Part shown: positions 1-11,040 of the stretch, in pieces
Position numbering within the stretch: position 1 is the first letter of the stretch
Layout of the letters: each line of letters opens with the position of its first letter
Assembly (NCBI GenBank): GCA_903813345.2
Contig: CAIIXF020000005.1
Location: 34,909,375-34,973,374 of the forward strand
DNA length: 64,000 nt
DNA from: Owenia fusiformis
Taxonomy: Eukaryota > Annelida > Polychaeta > Sabellida > Oweniidae
Direction of reading: 5' to 3'
Notes under the pieces: generated by a model
Seen by the model: the letters and a program-made list of their open reading frames with translations, nothing else
Databases searched by the model: none
Told to the model about the DNA's origin: nothing
Translations under genes and position numbers: made by a program

Positions 1-90
1 ACAGACCTTCGTATACAAAATACCAGAATGATTGATGTAATACCTGTATACCATTTCTTCTGGGTGAAGGAAAGTTCCTATATGTATTCC

Positions 91-290
91 ATGGCCGTAG
101 CCAGGGGGCCTCACCCCCCTCCCCCTTGCCAAATATTCGTTCAAAATCATGCAGTTTTTCACCATTCTTAGCACTTTTCGCATGATTTTTTTGCCATAAC
201 TGTCAAAAAGCTCCCCCTCTTGGCAAAATCTCCCCCTTGGTAAAACCACTCCCCCAGGTTAATCCAGGATACGGGTCTGTATTCTTAGAC
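91..290. repeat. C-rich dispersed repeat fragment
   Basis: The block opens with GGCCGTAGCCAGGGGG and is dominated by runs of C, including three spaced CTCCCCC-type motifs, before ending near a sequence reading AATCCAGGATACGGG. The opening and closing motifs are roughly inverted (TAGCCAGG against CCAGGATACGGG), which suggests the two ends of a short non-autonomous DNA transposon. No target-site duplication is visible, so this is a tentative call. Confidence 0.3.
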
Positions 291-477
291 GAGATTGTTC
301 AAGAACATAAGGTAGACATAAGTGCCACCTGTTAAAAGCTAGGAGATCTTTTCTAAGTTATTAAGTCATCAATCAGCAGACTGGAAATTGTATCCCCCAC
401 CCACTTCAAACTCCATACACTAACATACTATTACAATTTTATCTGTGTTTATTTGACTGTAGAAGGTGTACATTCAT
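291..477. other. Unassigned sequence
   Basis: AT-rich sequence between the C-rich repeat and the pentamer satellite. I see no gene or clear repeat in it. Confidence 0.4.
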
Positions 478-1545
478 AGCATTGAATTGCATTTCATTGC
501 ATTGTATTGTATTGTATAGCACATCATTGTATTGTATTATACTGCATTTTATTGTATTGCACTGCATTGTATTGTATTGCACTGCATTGTATTCTATTGC
601 ATTATATTGTTCTGTATTGCACTGTATTATATTATATTGCACTGCATTGTACTTTATTGCACTGCATTGTATTGTACTGCAGTGTACTACATTGTATTGC
701 GCTGCATTGTATTGTATTGCACTGCATTATAATGTATTGCACTGTACCACATTGTGTTGCACTGCATTGCATTACACTGCATTGTTTTGAATTACACTGC
801 AATATATTGCACTGCACCATATTGTATTGCACTGCATTGTATTGTACTGCAGTGTACTGTATTCTATTGCACAGCATTGTTTTGTATTGCACTGTATTGT
901 ATTGTATTGTATTGAATTGCACTGTATTGTATTTTATTGCACTGCATTGCACTACATTGTATTGCACTGTATTGAACTGCGATGTATTGTATTGCACTGC
1001 ATTGTATTGCACTGTACCACATTGTGTTGCACTGTATTGTATTACACTGCATTGCTTTGTATTGCACAAGCAATATATTGCACTGCACCATATTTTATTG
1101 CACTGCATTGCAATGTACTGCATTGTATTATATTGCACTGTATTGTATTGCACAGTATTGTATTGCATTGTCTTGATTTACACTGCATTTTATTACACTG
1201 CATTGTATTTTATTGCAGTGTAATGTATTGTATTGCACAGCATTGTATTGTATTGCACTGTGTTGTATTGCATTGTATTGAATTGCACTGTATTGTATTT
1301 TATTGCACTGCATTGCACTGCATTGTATTGCACTGTATTGAACTGAGATGTATTGTATTGCACTGCATTGTATTACACTGTACCACATTGTATTGTACTG
1401 CATTGTATTGAAATGAACTACATTGTATTGCACTGCATGGCATTGTTTTGCACTGTATTGTATTGCACTGCATTGTATTGCATTATATTGCACTGTATTG
1501 TATTGCATCATATTGCACTGCATTGTATTGCATCATATTCCGTAT
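478..1545. repeat. Pentamer-based satellite (ATTGT/ATTGC/ACTGC)
   Basis: About 1.07 kb built almost entirely from ATTGT, ATTGC, ACTGC and ACTGT pentamers, often arranged as 10- or 15-bp combinations such as ATTGTATTGCACTGC. Because the unit lacks stop codons in several frames, both strands show long low-complexity reading frames rich in Cys, Ile, Leu, His and Tyr (or Gln, Asn, Cys, Tyr on the minus strand). These are by-products of the repeat and not genes. Confidence 0.95.
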
Positions 1546-1963
1546 TTACCATTTCGTTACAGTTTTATTACATAAAATGTTATTTATAAGATTATAATTT
1601 TCAAACATTGAAAATATTTTATACAATATCAATTAAAAGATATGAAATGGCCCAAAATAATATATTTTCAATGGAACCCTTTGCAAGGGTCACTTCAACA
1701 TAACGCCACTTGTAATCTGTATGCATACGCCCTCTTTTAATGAACATTATCTTTGAAACCATATTAGAATCGAATCTGATAAAAGTGCGCATGTCCTGGA
1801 TGTGCTGCGCGCTAGAATCGGGAAATCTCAAAGTTCTCCTCGTTAGAGCCATCAATATTATCCAAAATTGTCATTTCGCTGGTTCACTCCGCAGTCTTTC
1901 GAAAAAAATCAAATTCGTGGTTCCACGAATTTTTATTCGTTTTTTATTCACAGATAATCATTT

Positions 1964-2057
1964 TTTCATCGCGCACTGAATGCCGGAATTTCTGCGCACT
2001 TTATTTTAATCAACTTTGCACAACGCGGCCCCTGTAATTCATTCAGTGCGCGATGAA
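1964..2057. repeat. Exact 18-bp inverted repeat
   Basis: TTTCATCGCGCACTGAAT at 1964-1981 is the exact reverse complement of the sequence at 2040-2057, with a loop of about 58 bp. The arms are GC-rich compared with their surroundings. This may be a remnant of a small foldback element. Confidence 0.6.
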
Positions 2058-2323
2058 ATCTATCTGACTGGGCCGCGGTGTGTGATATCACTCCCATGTT
2101 AAAACTCCATTCGATTTTGAATTATGCGCATGTCCCCTATCGCTTTCCGTACATTTGCACTTGAAACGAGACAGAATTTTCTATTAATATCACTGATCCG
2201 TGAAATGCGGAACTAAATTCTGTGTAAAGTTTCTGTTCTGAAAATGTGACAAATTATCTTCGATGTATTCATCATTCATTATTTAAAGATAATCCTTCAC
2301 ACTTTTAAAATTACGGTTAAGAT

Positions 2324-2511
2324 CAAGGAGGATTGGAAGCCAGGGTTCCAACTCGATATTCTTTAATCTCCACGCATGCGTCATTTGCTATTCGTGTCTG
2401 TATAATTTGTACGACTGCATGGAGAATGACCCGATACTCTCCAACAAAGCTATCGCTAGGTGATTGTTTTGCAGAATATCGGTGTTGCATTCTGGGAGCC
2501 AATCCTCCTTG
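2324..2511. mobile_element. MITE with 9-bp target-site duplication, copy 1
   Basis: The element has terminal inverted repeats CAAGGAGGATTGG / CCAATCCTCCTTG, with similarity continuing inward to a shared GATATTC-type motif. It is flanked by a perfect 9-bp direct repeat GGTTAAGAT (2315-2323 and 2512-2520). A second copy of the same family lies at 50072-50371. Nine-base target duplications are characteristic of Mutator-like (MULE) elements, and Merlin elements make 8-9 bp, so the superfamily is inferred. It has no coding capacity. Confidence 0.85.
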
Positions 2512-4765
2512 GGTTAAGATCTCTCTATAAATGGATAATATTTGATGAGAGAACAAATCGTAAACTGACTGGCCTGTCACAGCCCCTGCACCCAACCCAA
2601 ATTAAATCTTAGGCTCAAGCGAACTTGAGAAGGCTTCTATCTGTTATGAAATTGTGACCATGATTTTTTAATTGAAAGCAAATCAACACAATACTAATTG
2701 CTACTTCAAAAGTAAAGGAAAATAGCAACGGGGGGTTTCAGGCACTTGGTATCGTGATACATAAACAGAATTACTAACTAAAGGTTACCGTGAAACAATT
2801 TTTCACCGACAATGTAGCGCCTGTTAGTTTGCAGAAAGATGAACCGTTTGTATCTTACTTCCTTAATCAATAAACAGTCAACAACAGATTTTACTCAATA
2901 CAAAGCAGATGGGAAATGAAGACTGGGATATGAGAGTGGAGAATTGCAAAACTAACAACAGCGACAAATACACTTTCTACATCTTTATAAACAGATTTCG
3001 ATGATTTGTAAACACTGAGATAATGTAACTAGATTGTAGAATGCTTTAATTGTATTGGTCGGAAACGAAGGATAGTTTATACTTCGAATTATCTAATGTC
3101 GTGATATATTCTTCTTCTGTTTGTTGAAATGATAAACATTTCCACATTATCTTATCGCTTGCGTCATTCAATTCCATTAGTAGCCCGGCATCTTTCCAAT
3201 GGTATATTCTTAATTCCCTCATAATTGAGAAGTTAAAAAACATTTCCAGACACAGCTTTCATTTTGAGTGTTAACCCTTTTCAACCCCTGTCAGGTAAGG
3301 TTGTATTTCAGCGTATTAATGATGATAATGAATAGTTCTGTTATGGCGAGGAATTGTAGCTTAAAATTCAAAGACGAAATTCCTTAAAACGAGACATTCT
3401 TGCACTGAGTATGTAATTGGTTAAGTTTTGAATCAAAAGAGTGGTATTAAGATTCAGAAGGAACAGCCAACACACCAAGAAGTCATTCATTCTTCTGAAA
3501 AGAATTTCACAGGCAAGACTCCATGTAATAGTTGACCACCAGTCGTGGACACATTCATGTGTCATTCTGATTTATGTAATTGTTCATCATGGACTTTGTT
3601 AAGAAACCCTTCACAGACCTAACTAGCTGATTAACTACGAGATCAAATTAAGTGTTATCTTAGTGTAAACAAAGATTTCTATATCACAAACATTGTAGTT
3701 CTAAAGTTGAACCGACTACTAGCAAGTCAAACGAGTAGACTTGTGTCACCTTGACTATTATCATTTGGTCTACCACATATAATTAAAGATTTGTACCGGA
3801 TAATTAGTAAGCCTACTAGAAGAAGCTACTACTTCAAAAAATCGTCATTAACTAACGGAGACTTGGTACGTGAGCAGTGAAAGACGCGAACAGTTCAAGA
3901 GAGGAATTTGGTCCTCGAATTAATATGTCTCTTGAATGATGTCAAAAACCAAAGTAACATTTCAAGTGCAAAGGATATTGTAGCCATAACAATACGTAAA
4001 AGTACATACTTTTGTTTTCATACCACTTCAGTAAAACCTGCACACAGTAGTGAACATCGTAGAGAAACATTTTAGTGAAAAATGTTTACTCAAGGTAAGT
4101 GTCAGCTATGGAGAGATCTCGGTTTCATGTCGTCTTGCTACACTAGTATTGATATGCTCGGTTTTGAAAGGGCAATATTCGACATACTTTTGACTTCTGG
4201 TCAATGTTTAGCCAAATTCTATCGATCACGTAATTAATCGAAGAATATGTTTTTCATTTTATAGAGGTCAGATAATTTCCGTCATATTCTGAAAAAACGT
4301 TCTGAAGGCAGAAAAAGTCGGCTAATGACAATCAGATAATCGGGCTATCGATCTATTTACACATGTTAAATAAAAACAGAAATATTTTCAATTTTCAATT
4401 TTAATTTGATTATTTCACAAAAACACATACAATAGTATAAAATGAAGTGGGCGACACAAGGTTGGGTAAAATAAAGAAAAACAACAATAGTTTGACCAAT
4501 TTGTAATTTTTGCTGAGTTACTGTTTACACTAAGATGGTACTTGTAATTTTTGAGGGTAACTAAAGGTTAATGATCTACTTTACGATCAGAAGACATGTG
4601 TGTTTCGAAGAATTAACGAGGATTAAGTCTATATTGTTCACGGTAGGTACATGTAGGTGTATGTTTTGTCAAAGAACTGTTTGTTGTGAGAGGTGTTCAC
4701 TAGAACCTTTATAATTACTAGCTCAGGTTTTACTGAACATACATCGAGGGCGCATTGATCTAGTA

Positions 4766-5006
4766 CAGTAGAACCTGTGTAAGTTGAACGCCCTTCAGAT
4801 CACAAAAAGTGTTCCATTTTCGAGGTGTTCCACAGAGGTTCATAAACCGTCTTGTTTCATCGAGCTTCGGACCTGATAGAACGTAGCGATTGAGCCGGCG
4901 AACCGACGATGTTTATCAACATTGAGTCAATGAGCTGCAGAACTTTAAAAACATGTTCCCCTTGTGAGGTACAGAGGTGTTTTACTTATACTAGCATAAT
5001 CTACTG
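4766..5006. mobile_element. Pogo/Tigger-like MITE
   Basis: The left end reads TA then CAGTAGAACCTGTGTAAG; the right end closes with CTACTG then TA. This fits a TA target duplication and the CAGTAGAACC-type termini known from pogo/Tigger elements. Inside are related motifs such as GAGGTGTTCCACAGAGG. The terminal match beyond CAGTAG is poor at the right end, so the element is either old or the boundary is wrong. It lies just upstream of the epimerase coding exon. Confidence 0.4.
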
Positions 5007-5088
5007 TACATACTTCTAGTACGCTAAGCCATTTTATTCATTATCTTCTTTCAGGTGATTGTTTTTCGTAGTGGTGCTAGCGAGCCTG

Positions 5089-7980
5089 ATGCCTGGTCAA
5101 GACCTGTGGGCTGAAAGATGTGCCATACTATATATGTGTATGTTATATCTTTGTCACCAGTCCGACCTGGGGGTGGCGGCAAAGAGCGTACCTAGACAGA
5201 GTCACCCATTCTTATACTTCAACAAGCACGATGTAAAGAGACTGCAGGATGGTGCTTTAACTACACACGCACATATATATGCCGATCTTAAAGAAGCTGT
5301 TGCCGAGATCATGATTAGAAAGTATGGGCATATCACTCCAAAAACGTATCAAGAATTCGGATCCAAGTGGAATGAAATCTATGGGAACAGTCTTCCACCG
5401 CTTGCCCTATTCTCCGTATTGAATCCTGAAGACAAAGCAGTGTTTTACACCCTCCTGGAGAGTTTAGATAACATGGCAAAGCAACCAACTTGGGTGACAA
5501 TTCAAGCGCCCGAGGATGAAGTCCCACTAGCTCATTCCCTCGTTGGCTTTTCAACAGCCGTGGATTTTATATTTCCGCGATTAGAACCAAAAAGACAGGA
5601 TGCATATATAAAGAAAATTGTCAATGAGACTCAGAAAATGTACAATCTTTCCAAACAGAGGTGGTGGGGAACAGTGCTGTTACAAAATCATGTCGCAACC
5701 AATTTAGTTGCCCTCTTAACTGGAGCTCTAATGACAAGTATGAACGCACAAATATGTTTCGTATTGTTTCAGTTTTAAGTATAGTTTAACGACATTTTCA
5801 ATTCGAATCAATTTTTCAAATAGCTTTTTAACACTATGATCAACTACACTCAATTTAAGTAACCTCTACCGTTGACAAAGTTGTCCACTTGATAGTCAAA
5901 GCTTATAAGTTAAAGTTGTTTTTAATAATTAAAAACGTAAAATTTCAACGAACAGAGTATTGAAAAATATACATATGGCGTACATACGCACATAAAATAA
6001 TATTTATGATTGGACTTTGCAGATTAAATTTGACACCAAGTGGATCATGAATAAATATTGTTGATTTCAGGAAAGTACACACCGACTGCAGAGAAATGGA
6101 TATCTGATACAATCCAACAATTCGACAAAACAATGACATTCCTTGACCAAACGCACGATGGGTCTTTAGATGAAGGTGTGGCGTATGGTAGTTACACGGC
6201 CAGATCCATAACACAATATTGCTTCCTACTTAAACGTCATTTAGACATCGATCATCACAACAACAAATGGCTCCGCAGCCATTTCTGGTTCTATTATTCT
6301 ACCGTTTACCCTGGATATCAAAGAACAGTGGGCATCGCGGATTCCAACATTAACTGGTTTTACGGGCCGGGAAGTCAACTAGTGTACCTCGACACATTTG
6401 TAATGAAGAATGGGAATGGAAATTGGTTAGCGAACCAAATTCGGAATGCCAGAAATATGACAAGGAAACAGAGTCGTAGTCAGAAAGTATGCACTATTCA
6501 TACTGAATATATCTGGTTTGATCCGCACTTAAGTCCAGAACCTCCTTTGTTTCACAACACGCCTCAAATGTACATATTTGAAGCATGGGGGGTTATTACC
6601 TACTCTACCGGTCTAGATGACCCTCAACGGGATACATTCCTCTCATTTAAATCCGGTAAAATACACGGAGAGACTGTGTATGATCACGTGCACAAAGCAC
6701 CAGACGAAAACCCTATCAAAGCGTCTATACATTTTAATCCCGGTCACGAGCACCCAGACAAAAATTCCTTTACTTATTTTCACAATGGAAATCTTGTGAT
6801 AAGCGAAGGACTTTACGGTACCAAGTTATCTTATCTGGATAACGTGCTAATGTTTCATCCATCTGACGTTAGCCCGTGTACAGGTTCTTGGGGAGGCCAG
6901 TTAGGAGATTGTGAGCGATGGCTCCAGTGGAGAAAAAAAGTCGAACAAACTTATAACAGAGGCGATATTATTAGCTCTTCCGTTAATAAAGATATGGTCC
7001 ATATTGCAGGTGAAAGCGTAAATGCATATCATCCGAGTTTAAAACTCAGCAGCGTCTATAGAAACTTGATTCTAGTGAAACCCGATCTCTTATTTATTAT
7101 GGACCACGTTGAAAAGCGAAAAGGCAGTAAAATCACACATACAAGCACATTTTTTAACAATTATCTTAACAAGTTTATTGGCGTGTGCAACCTCGGAATT
7201 GAATGTGACAGTGCTATTATTGATACCGGTGGGGACACATTTCGCATTCAGTGGATGGCTGAAACAAGTAAAGGGACAGAATCTACAATCAAAACATTTC
7301 CATCAAACACTGCGTCAAACCATAATCGAATTCATAATCTTAATGTTACGTTTGAACTCCCCGACGACATTAACAGAATGGCATACATCATCCATAGCTC
7401 GCAAGTGACGATTAATTCCATGAATATAATTGAAAGCACGGGATCCTACATCGTTTGGGAAATTAACACCTCCTCTGGTGTGTATATCATCTCCGTCATA
7501 ACAGATTATACAAATGCTCAAAAAAGAAATGGAATGCCAAACAGTTTAGCATCGGTTGAATATGACGGTGCAACGACAATATTTCAAAACCAATACAAAT
7601 CAGCGGTAAGGCTATTTTCGAATGACACAGACATTTCTAGGGACAGTAGTTCCTTTCCTTCGCCTATAACGGAACACATCGTAACAACTGAGACTCAAGA
7701 AGTCAAGTTTGAAAACGCTGATGATGTTGTTGTTGACGGCCCTGGGGAAAGAAAGCCATTGTCAAAGTCAAATCGCAATAATGGCGACATTGGCGAGACG
7801 GGTAACCCCAATCCGTCGACCATTTTTGTAATTATAATAGTCTCGTTGGGAGCCTCAGGAATTTTGCTAGTGTATAAAATGCTTTTTGGTAGATCTAGAG
7901 ATTCAAGATCCGATGTATCCAAATATGTCATTATTGTGGCATCGATGACTATTGTCTTCTACATTTTAGATATATATTGA
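5089..7980 (+). CDS. DSE: Dermatan-sulfate epimerase-like protein (two exons)
   Basis: Predicted to convert D-glucuronate to L-iduronate in chondroitin chains, making dermatan sulfate in the secretory pathway. Exons are 5089-5737 and 6071-7980; donor AA|GTATGA and acceptor TTTCAG agree in phase 1, giving 852 aa. An upstream acceptor at 5053-5054 is followed by an in-frame TGA (5056-5058), so ATG 5089 is the likely start and 5055-5088 is 5' UTR. Visible features are a hydrophobic N-terminus (CAILYMCMLYLC), a HPFLYF entry motif, DEVPLAHSLVGF, the catalytic-type His in QNHVATN (about residue 201), GVAYGSYTARS with Tyr 255/258, GHEHPDKNSF with His 442/444, and two C-terminal membrane helices (about 801-819 and 835-852). 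Human DSE is about 958 aa, so the region before the helices is shorter here. Family assignment is firm; it could be a DSE-like paralogue, and activity is inferred. Confidence 0.93.
5738..6070 (+). other. Intron of the epimerase gene
   Basis: A 333-bp AT-rich intron with a GT-AG boundary in phase 1. Its removal joins the LTGALMT segment directly to the KYTPTAEKW segment, matching the expected continuity of the epimerase fold. Without splicing the first exon would run into a stop at 5776-5778. Confidence 0.85.
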
Positions 7981-8124
7981 AAGACGGATGTATTTTAGTA
8001 TCATTTTAAGGTGTCGTTCTTGTGTTACTAGCTATTTCATTTTACTCGAAATGTGTTGATTCAACGATACGATTTTAAATTATGCCCTAATATTAGTTTT
8101 AATCTAAAATGAACTTACTGTTTA

Positions 8125-8179
8125 AATAAAGATGGCGAGATCAATTGTAATTTAAGAATATGGGTAAAATCAAAAATAA
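8125..8179 (+). terminator. Polyadenylation signals of the epimerase gene
   Basis: AATAAA occurs at 8125-8130 and again at 8174-8179, about 150-200 bp after the epimerase stop codon and on its strand. Either could direct 3' end formation; the choice cannot be made from sequence. Confidence 0.6.
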
Positions 8180-9432
8180 AAGTCATAACGCATACTCATT
8201 TATGAAGTTATTAATTTCTAGTTTATGCACCACTACGAAAAATCTAGTGAGATCCTACATTGCCCACTAAAATATTGGTACATACCTATAAAGTCGCCTG
8301 AACCCATAAGCTTGGGGTATATTGCAGTGGTGTCAATCTGTTTATCAACTCTCTCTTGAGAGGAAAAATTAATCAATGAACCACATAACTTACATCTTTA
8401 TATCTGACTAAAGCTTATGTCTTCGACCTACTGTACACGCACGTTTCATGAGCGTTAAACAGGCAATTTTAGGTTTTATATCTCGAGCTCTAACCAACAG
8501 ACATTTTCCCACAACCCTGCCACCTTTTCATAGAACAAAGAAGTTATGATATTTTGGCTTGATCGTCGAGACCGTGTGTTGGAGGTTGCAATCTGTCCGC
8601 AAAAATAGGATTAAACATAATTATTCAGGTGTTTTGAACAGGCTAGAGCTCATACGATTTCAATTGCTAAATTGAAAATTATTAACAAATAATACATTCC
8701 ACATTCTGGTACAGCAGGAGAGTGATGATGTTATGTATGTATGTATATCTTTATTGCCCTTTATGAAAAGGAGATACATGTATACAGTGTACAATGAAAA
8801 TAATGCTGATATAACATTAATGTTAAATGAACATAGAATAAAAATATATACAATATATAAAACACACTTAGATTGATCTTTTTCAAAATAAGAAATAGTC
8901 CTTAGTTAAAAGATAATTCGAGTTCTGTGGCCTTATTTGAGAGTAGTGCCTGAGATAATATAAACGATTATTGAAGGAAATGGTATTTTGCATACAATTG
9001 TCTGATTTACGCATATTGTCATGTGAATTACGCATGTACACTCCCCTCCATAAGTTTGGCAACCTTTGCTCCCCATTGAACTACGTGTTAAAGCCTCTTT
9101 ATCTTTGCATTTTTTCATTTCCAATACCTCCAAATTTTCGCAATTTATTTCCTCGATAACAATAAGTCGAACATTGCTGATTTTGATGAATTTTCGAAAA
9201 TCGACATTCCCATGTAAACCAATGGGAAATGGTAGGTTTGCCGCAAGTCATATGACAGAATACCTATCCATCCGAGTCCTTGCAAAAAATACGAGTTGGG
9301 TAGACAATTGAATTTGCTAACTTTATTCATTTTTGCCAGATTACCTTAAAATTCAAAGAATTGTCTCAAAATAAAGTCAGAACAGAATTTCCGCTCAACT
9401 TACTCCAGTCTTAGTTTCATTTATTATACAGT
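8180..9432. other. Intergenic region
   Basis: AT-rich sequence without a supportable gene between the epimerase and the tandem Crypton-like duplication. It includes one probable retroelement tail, listed separately. Confidence 0.5.
8732..8810 (-). mobile_element. Probable 3' tail of a non-LTR retroelement
   Basis: Read on the minus strand, this is a short stem (CCTTT, loop, AAAGG) followed by GGCAATAAAG and a run of TACA-type tetramers. A terminal hairpin plus a microsatellite tail is typical of LINE or SINE 3' ends. No reverse transcriptase frame is visible beside it, so it would be a heavily 5'-truncated copy. Confidence 0.4.
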
Positions 9433-9557
9433 ATACAATTATTGACCTCTCCATTCGGTTTACTGTCAAAATTATATCCCGAGACTGTAAACCGAGACCT
9501 ACGGTCTCGGTTTACACGTCTTATCGTTAATTTTGACAGTAAACCGAATGGAGAGGT

Positions 9558-9866
9558 CTATAATTGTTTTGTTAGTCCGAAGAATATCTTAGATTTTTCT
9601 GACCCTTGAAGTTGACTTGAAGTTGGATCCAGACCCTCGAGACATTCATGTTGTATTTCAGTATATCGGCAGTAACTAAGTTCACTCAATGGAGTGAAAT
9701 TACTCTCCTGGGCGAAGTCCACTAAAAGCTTTGTACAAAATTTTAGATTTTTCTTCGTATTTTGACTGTCTTTACTCTCTAAGAGACTAATAATATCCTC
9801 ATCTTCAACATTTTTGAAACGGCTAGTGCTAGCGGCGGCCATTTTATCGTCTGATAATGACGTCAT
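9558..9866 (-). pseudogene. Crypton/KIAA1958-like N-terminal exon, copy 1
   Basis: A 102-codon frame whose first 60 residues (…SRFKNVEDEDI… then DSQNTKKNLK…) resemble the N-terminal helical region of KIAA1958-like and other Crypton-derived proteins, where a SRF…I..LLE..D..NTKK pattern precedes the tyrosine-recombinase-like domain. That catalytic domain is not found nearby. The ATG overlaps a perfect TGACGTCA at 9858-9865, and GACCAATCAAA lies about 80 bp further upstream. It may be a first exon with a promoter whose downstream exons are missing, or a truncated Crypton. The homology is from memory of the family and needs a search. Confidence 0.45.
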
Positions 9867-9965
9867 TTTAGTGGAATGCTGGGAATATTATTCACCGGCA
9901 ATGCATTGCGCGGTGTACAGTTAAAATTATTCACCGCTCGTTGACCAATCAAAATCGAGTATTTC
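9858..9965 (-). promoter_or_regulatory. CRE and CCAAT elements before the Crypton-like exon
   Basis: A palindromic cAMP-response-type element TGACGTCA (9858-9865) overlaps the start codon, and a CCAAT box (GACCAATCAAA, within 9941-9955) lies upstream on the minus-strand reading. The same arrangement is duplicated in unit 2 (CRE near 10385). Promoter activity is inferred. Confidence 0.4.
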
Positions 9966-9983
9966 AACTGAGGTACTAACAAT

Positions 9984-10510
9984 ATACAATTATTGACCTC
10001 TCCAGAGGTTTACTGTCAAAATTATATCCCGAGACTGTAAACCGAGACCGTAGGTCGAGGTTTACAGTCGAGGGATATAATTTTGACAGTAAACCGAATG
10101 GAGAGGTCTATAATTGTTTTGTTAGTCCGAAGAATATCTTAGATTTTTCTGACCCTTGAAGTTGACTTGAAGTTGGATCCAGACCCTCGAGACGTTCATG
10201 TTGTAAGTTCACTCAATGGAGTCAAATTACTCTCCTGGGCGAAGTCCACTAAAAGCTTTGTACAAAGTTTTAGATTTTTCTTCGTATTTTGACTGTCTTT
10301 ACTCTCTAAGGGACTAATAATATCCTCATCTTCAACATTTTTGAAACGGCTAGTGCTAGCGGCGGCCATTTTATCGTCTGATAATGACGTCATTTTAGTG
10401 GAATGCTGGGAATATTATTCACCGGCAATGCATTGCGCGGTGTACAGTTAAAATTATTCACCGCTCGTTGACCAATCAAAATCGAGTATTTCAACTGAGG
10501 TACTAACAAT
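9984..10510. repeat. Tandem duplication, unit 2
   Basis: A 527-bp direct copy of the preceding unit, with few substitutions. The main difference is a deletion of about 22-23 bp (the CAGTATATCGGCAG stretch of unit 1), which shortens the minus-strand reading frame. High identity suggests a recent duplication. Confidence 0.9.
10196..10393 (-). pseudogene. Crypton/KIAA1958-like N-terminal exon, copy 2
   Basis: A 65-codon frame that matches the first 62 residues of copy 1 almost exactly, then ends after …PLSELTT because of the deletion noted in unit 2. Copy 1 continues for about 40 more codons, so copy 2 is the broken member. If the true exon ended at a donor close to …PLSEL, both copies could still be functional first exons; I consider this less likely. 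Confidence 0.45.
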
Positions 10511-11040
10511 AGTTCTTGTAGACCGCAGTGTTGTTACGATAGTATGGTGTCATTAATATTAGCATACTAGAATGTTAGGGATTTCTAAATCATCGATTTA
10601 TCATCATTTATCAATTTTGGGAGATTTCAACAGGGGTCAATTTTACAGGCATGCTTTCCACTAAAATAGATACACCCAGCGTACAAAGATTATACAAGAT
10701 TGTCAAATGAAAAAAGTAAAAGTGTATTACAATAATTGAATGCCTATCTCTTTTGATACATTGCCTTGTAATTTTTGTTGAAGTTAGTGAAGGTTGTAGT
10801 TAAATATGCACGATAAATTCTAGTAAAAACGCAGTAATTCGTTAGGATAATAACAATGAGATGGTCCCTAAGTTGAGATCATGTGATAAAGTAATAACAG
10901 TATATATATACTACTATAAAACAACCATAATATCTTGCTAATAACTGACCGGTAGCTTAGAGGCAATTATGATGAATGTGACACAACTACGATATTAAAG
11001 GACAAAGATATACAGAGAAATAATTCAACAAGTCAGTAAA
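10511..11040. other. Intergenic region
   Basis: AT-rich sequence between the tandem duplication and the MITE before the receptor gene. I see no gene or clear repeat. Confidence 0.45.

Larger units (their letters stand above)
1546..4765. other. Intergenic region upstream of the epimerase gene
   Basis: About 3.2 kb without a supportable gene. Short reading frames occur on both strands, but none has recognisable domains or splice context. It contains one 18-bp inverted repeat and one MITE, listed separately. A 5' untranslated exon of the epimerase gene may lie here, because the coding exon starts behind a splice acceptor, but I cannot place it. Confidence 0.5.
9433..9983. repeat. Tandem duplication, unit 1
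   Basis: A 551-bp unit beginning ATACAATTATTGACCTC and ending GGTACTAACAAT, followed head-to-tail by a second, near-identical unit. Each unit has the same plan: a palindrome-like hairpin about 130 bp long at its left end (arms containing CGGTTTACTGTC), then a minus-strand reading frame, then that frame's promoter-like upstream sequence with a CRE and a CCAAT box. The start of the palindrome and the coding frame are duplicated together, so this was a single tandem duplication. Confidence 0.9.

Noticed and set aside
482-1523. Several overlapping reading frames of 60-238 codons
   Set aside because: They are translations of the ATTGY pentamer array in multiple frames and both strands, with repeating Cys/Ile/Leu/His content and no domain.
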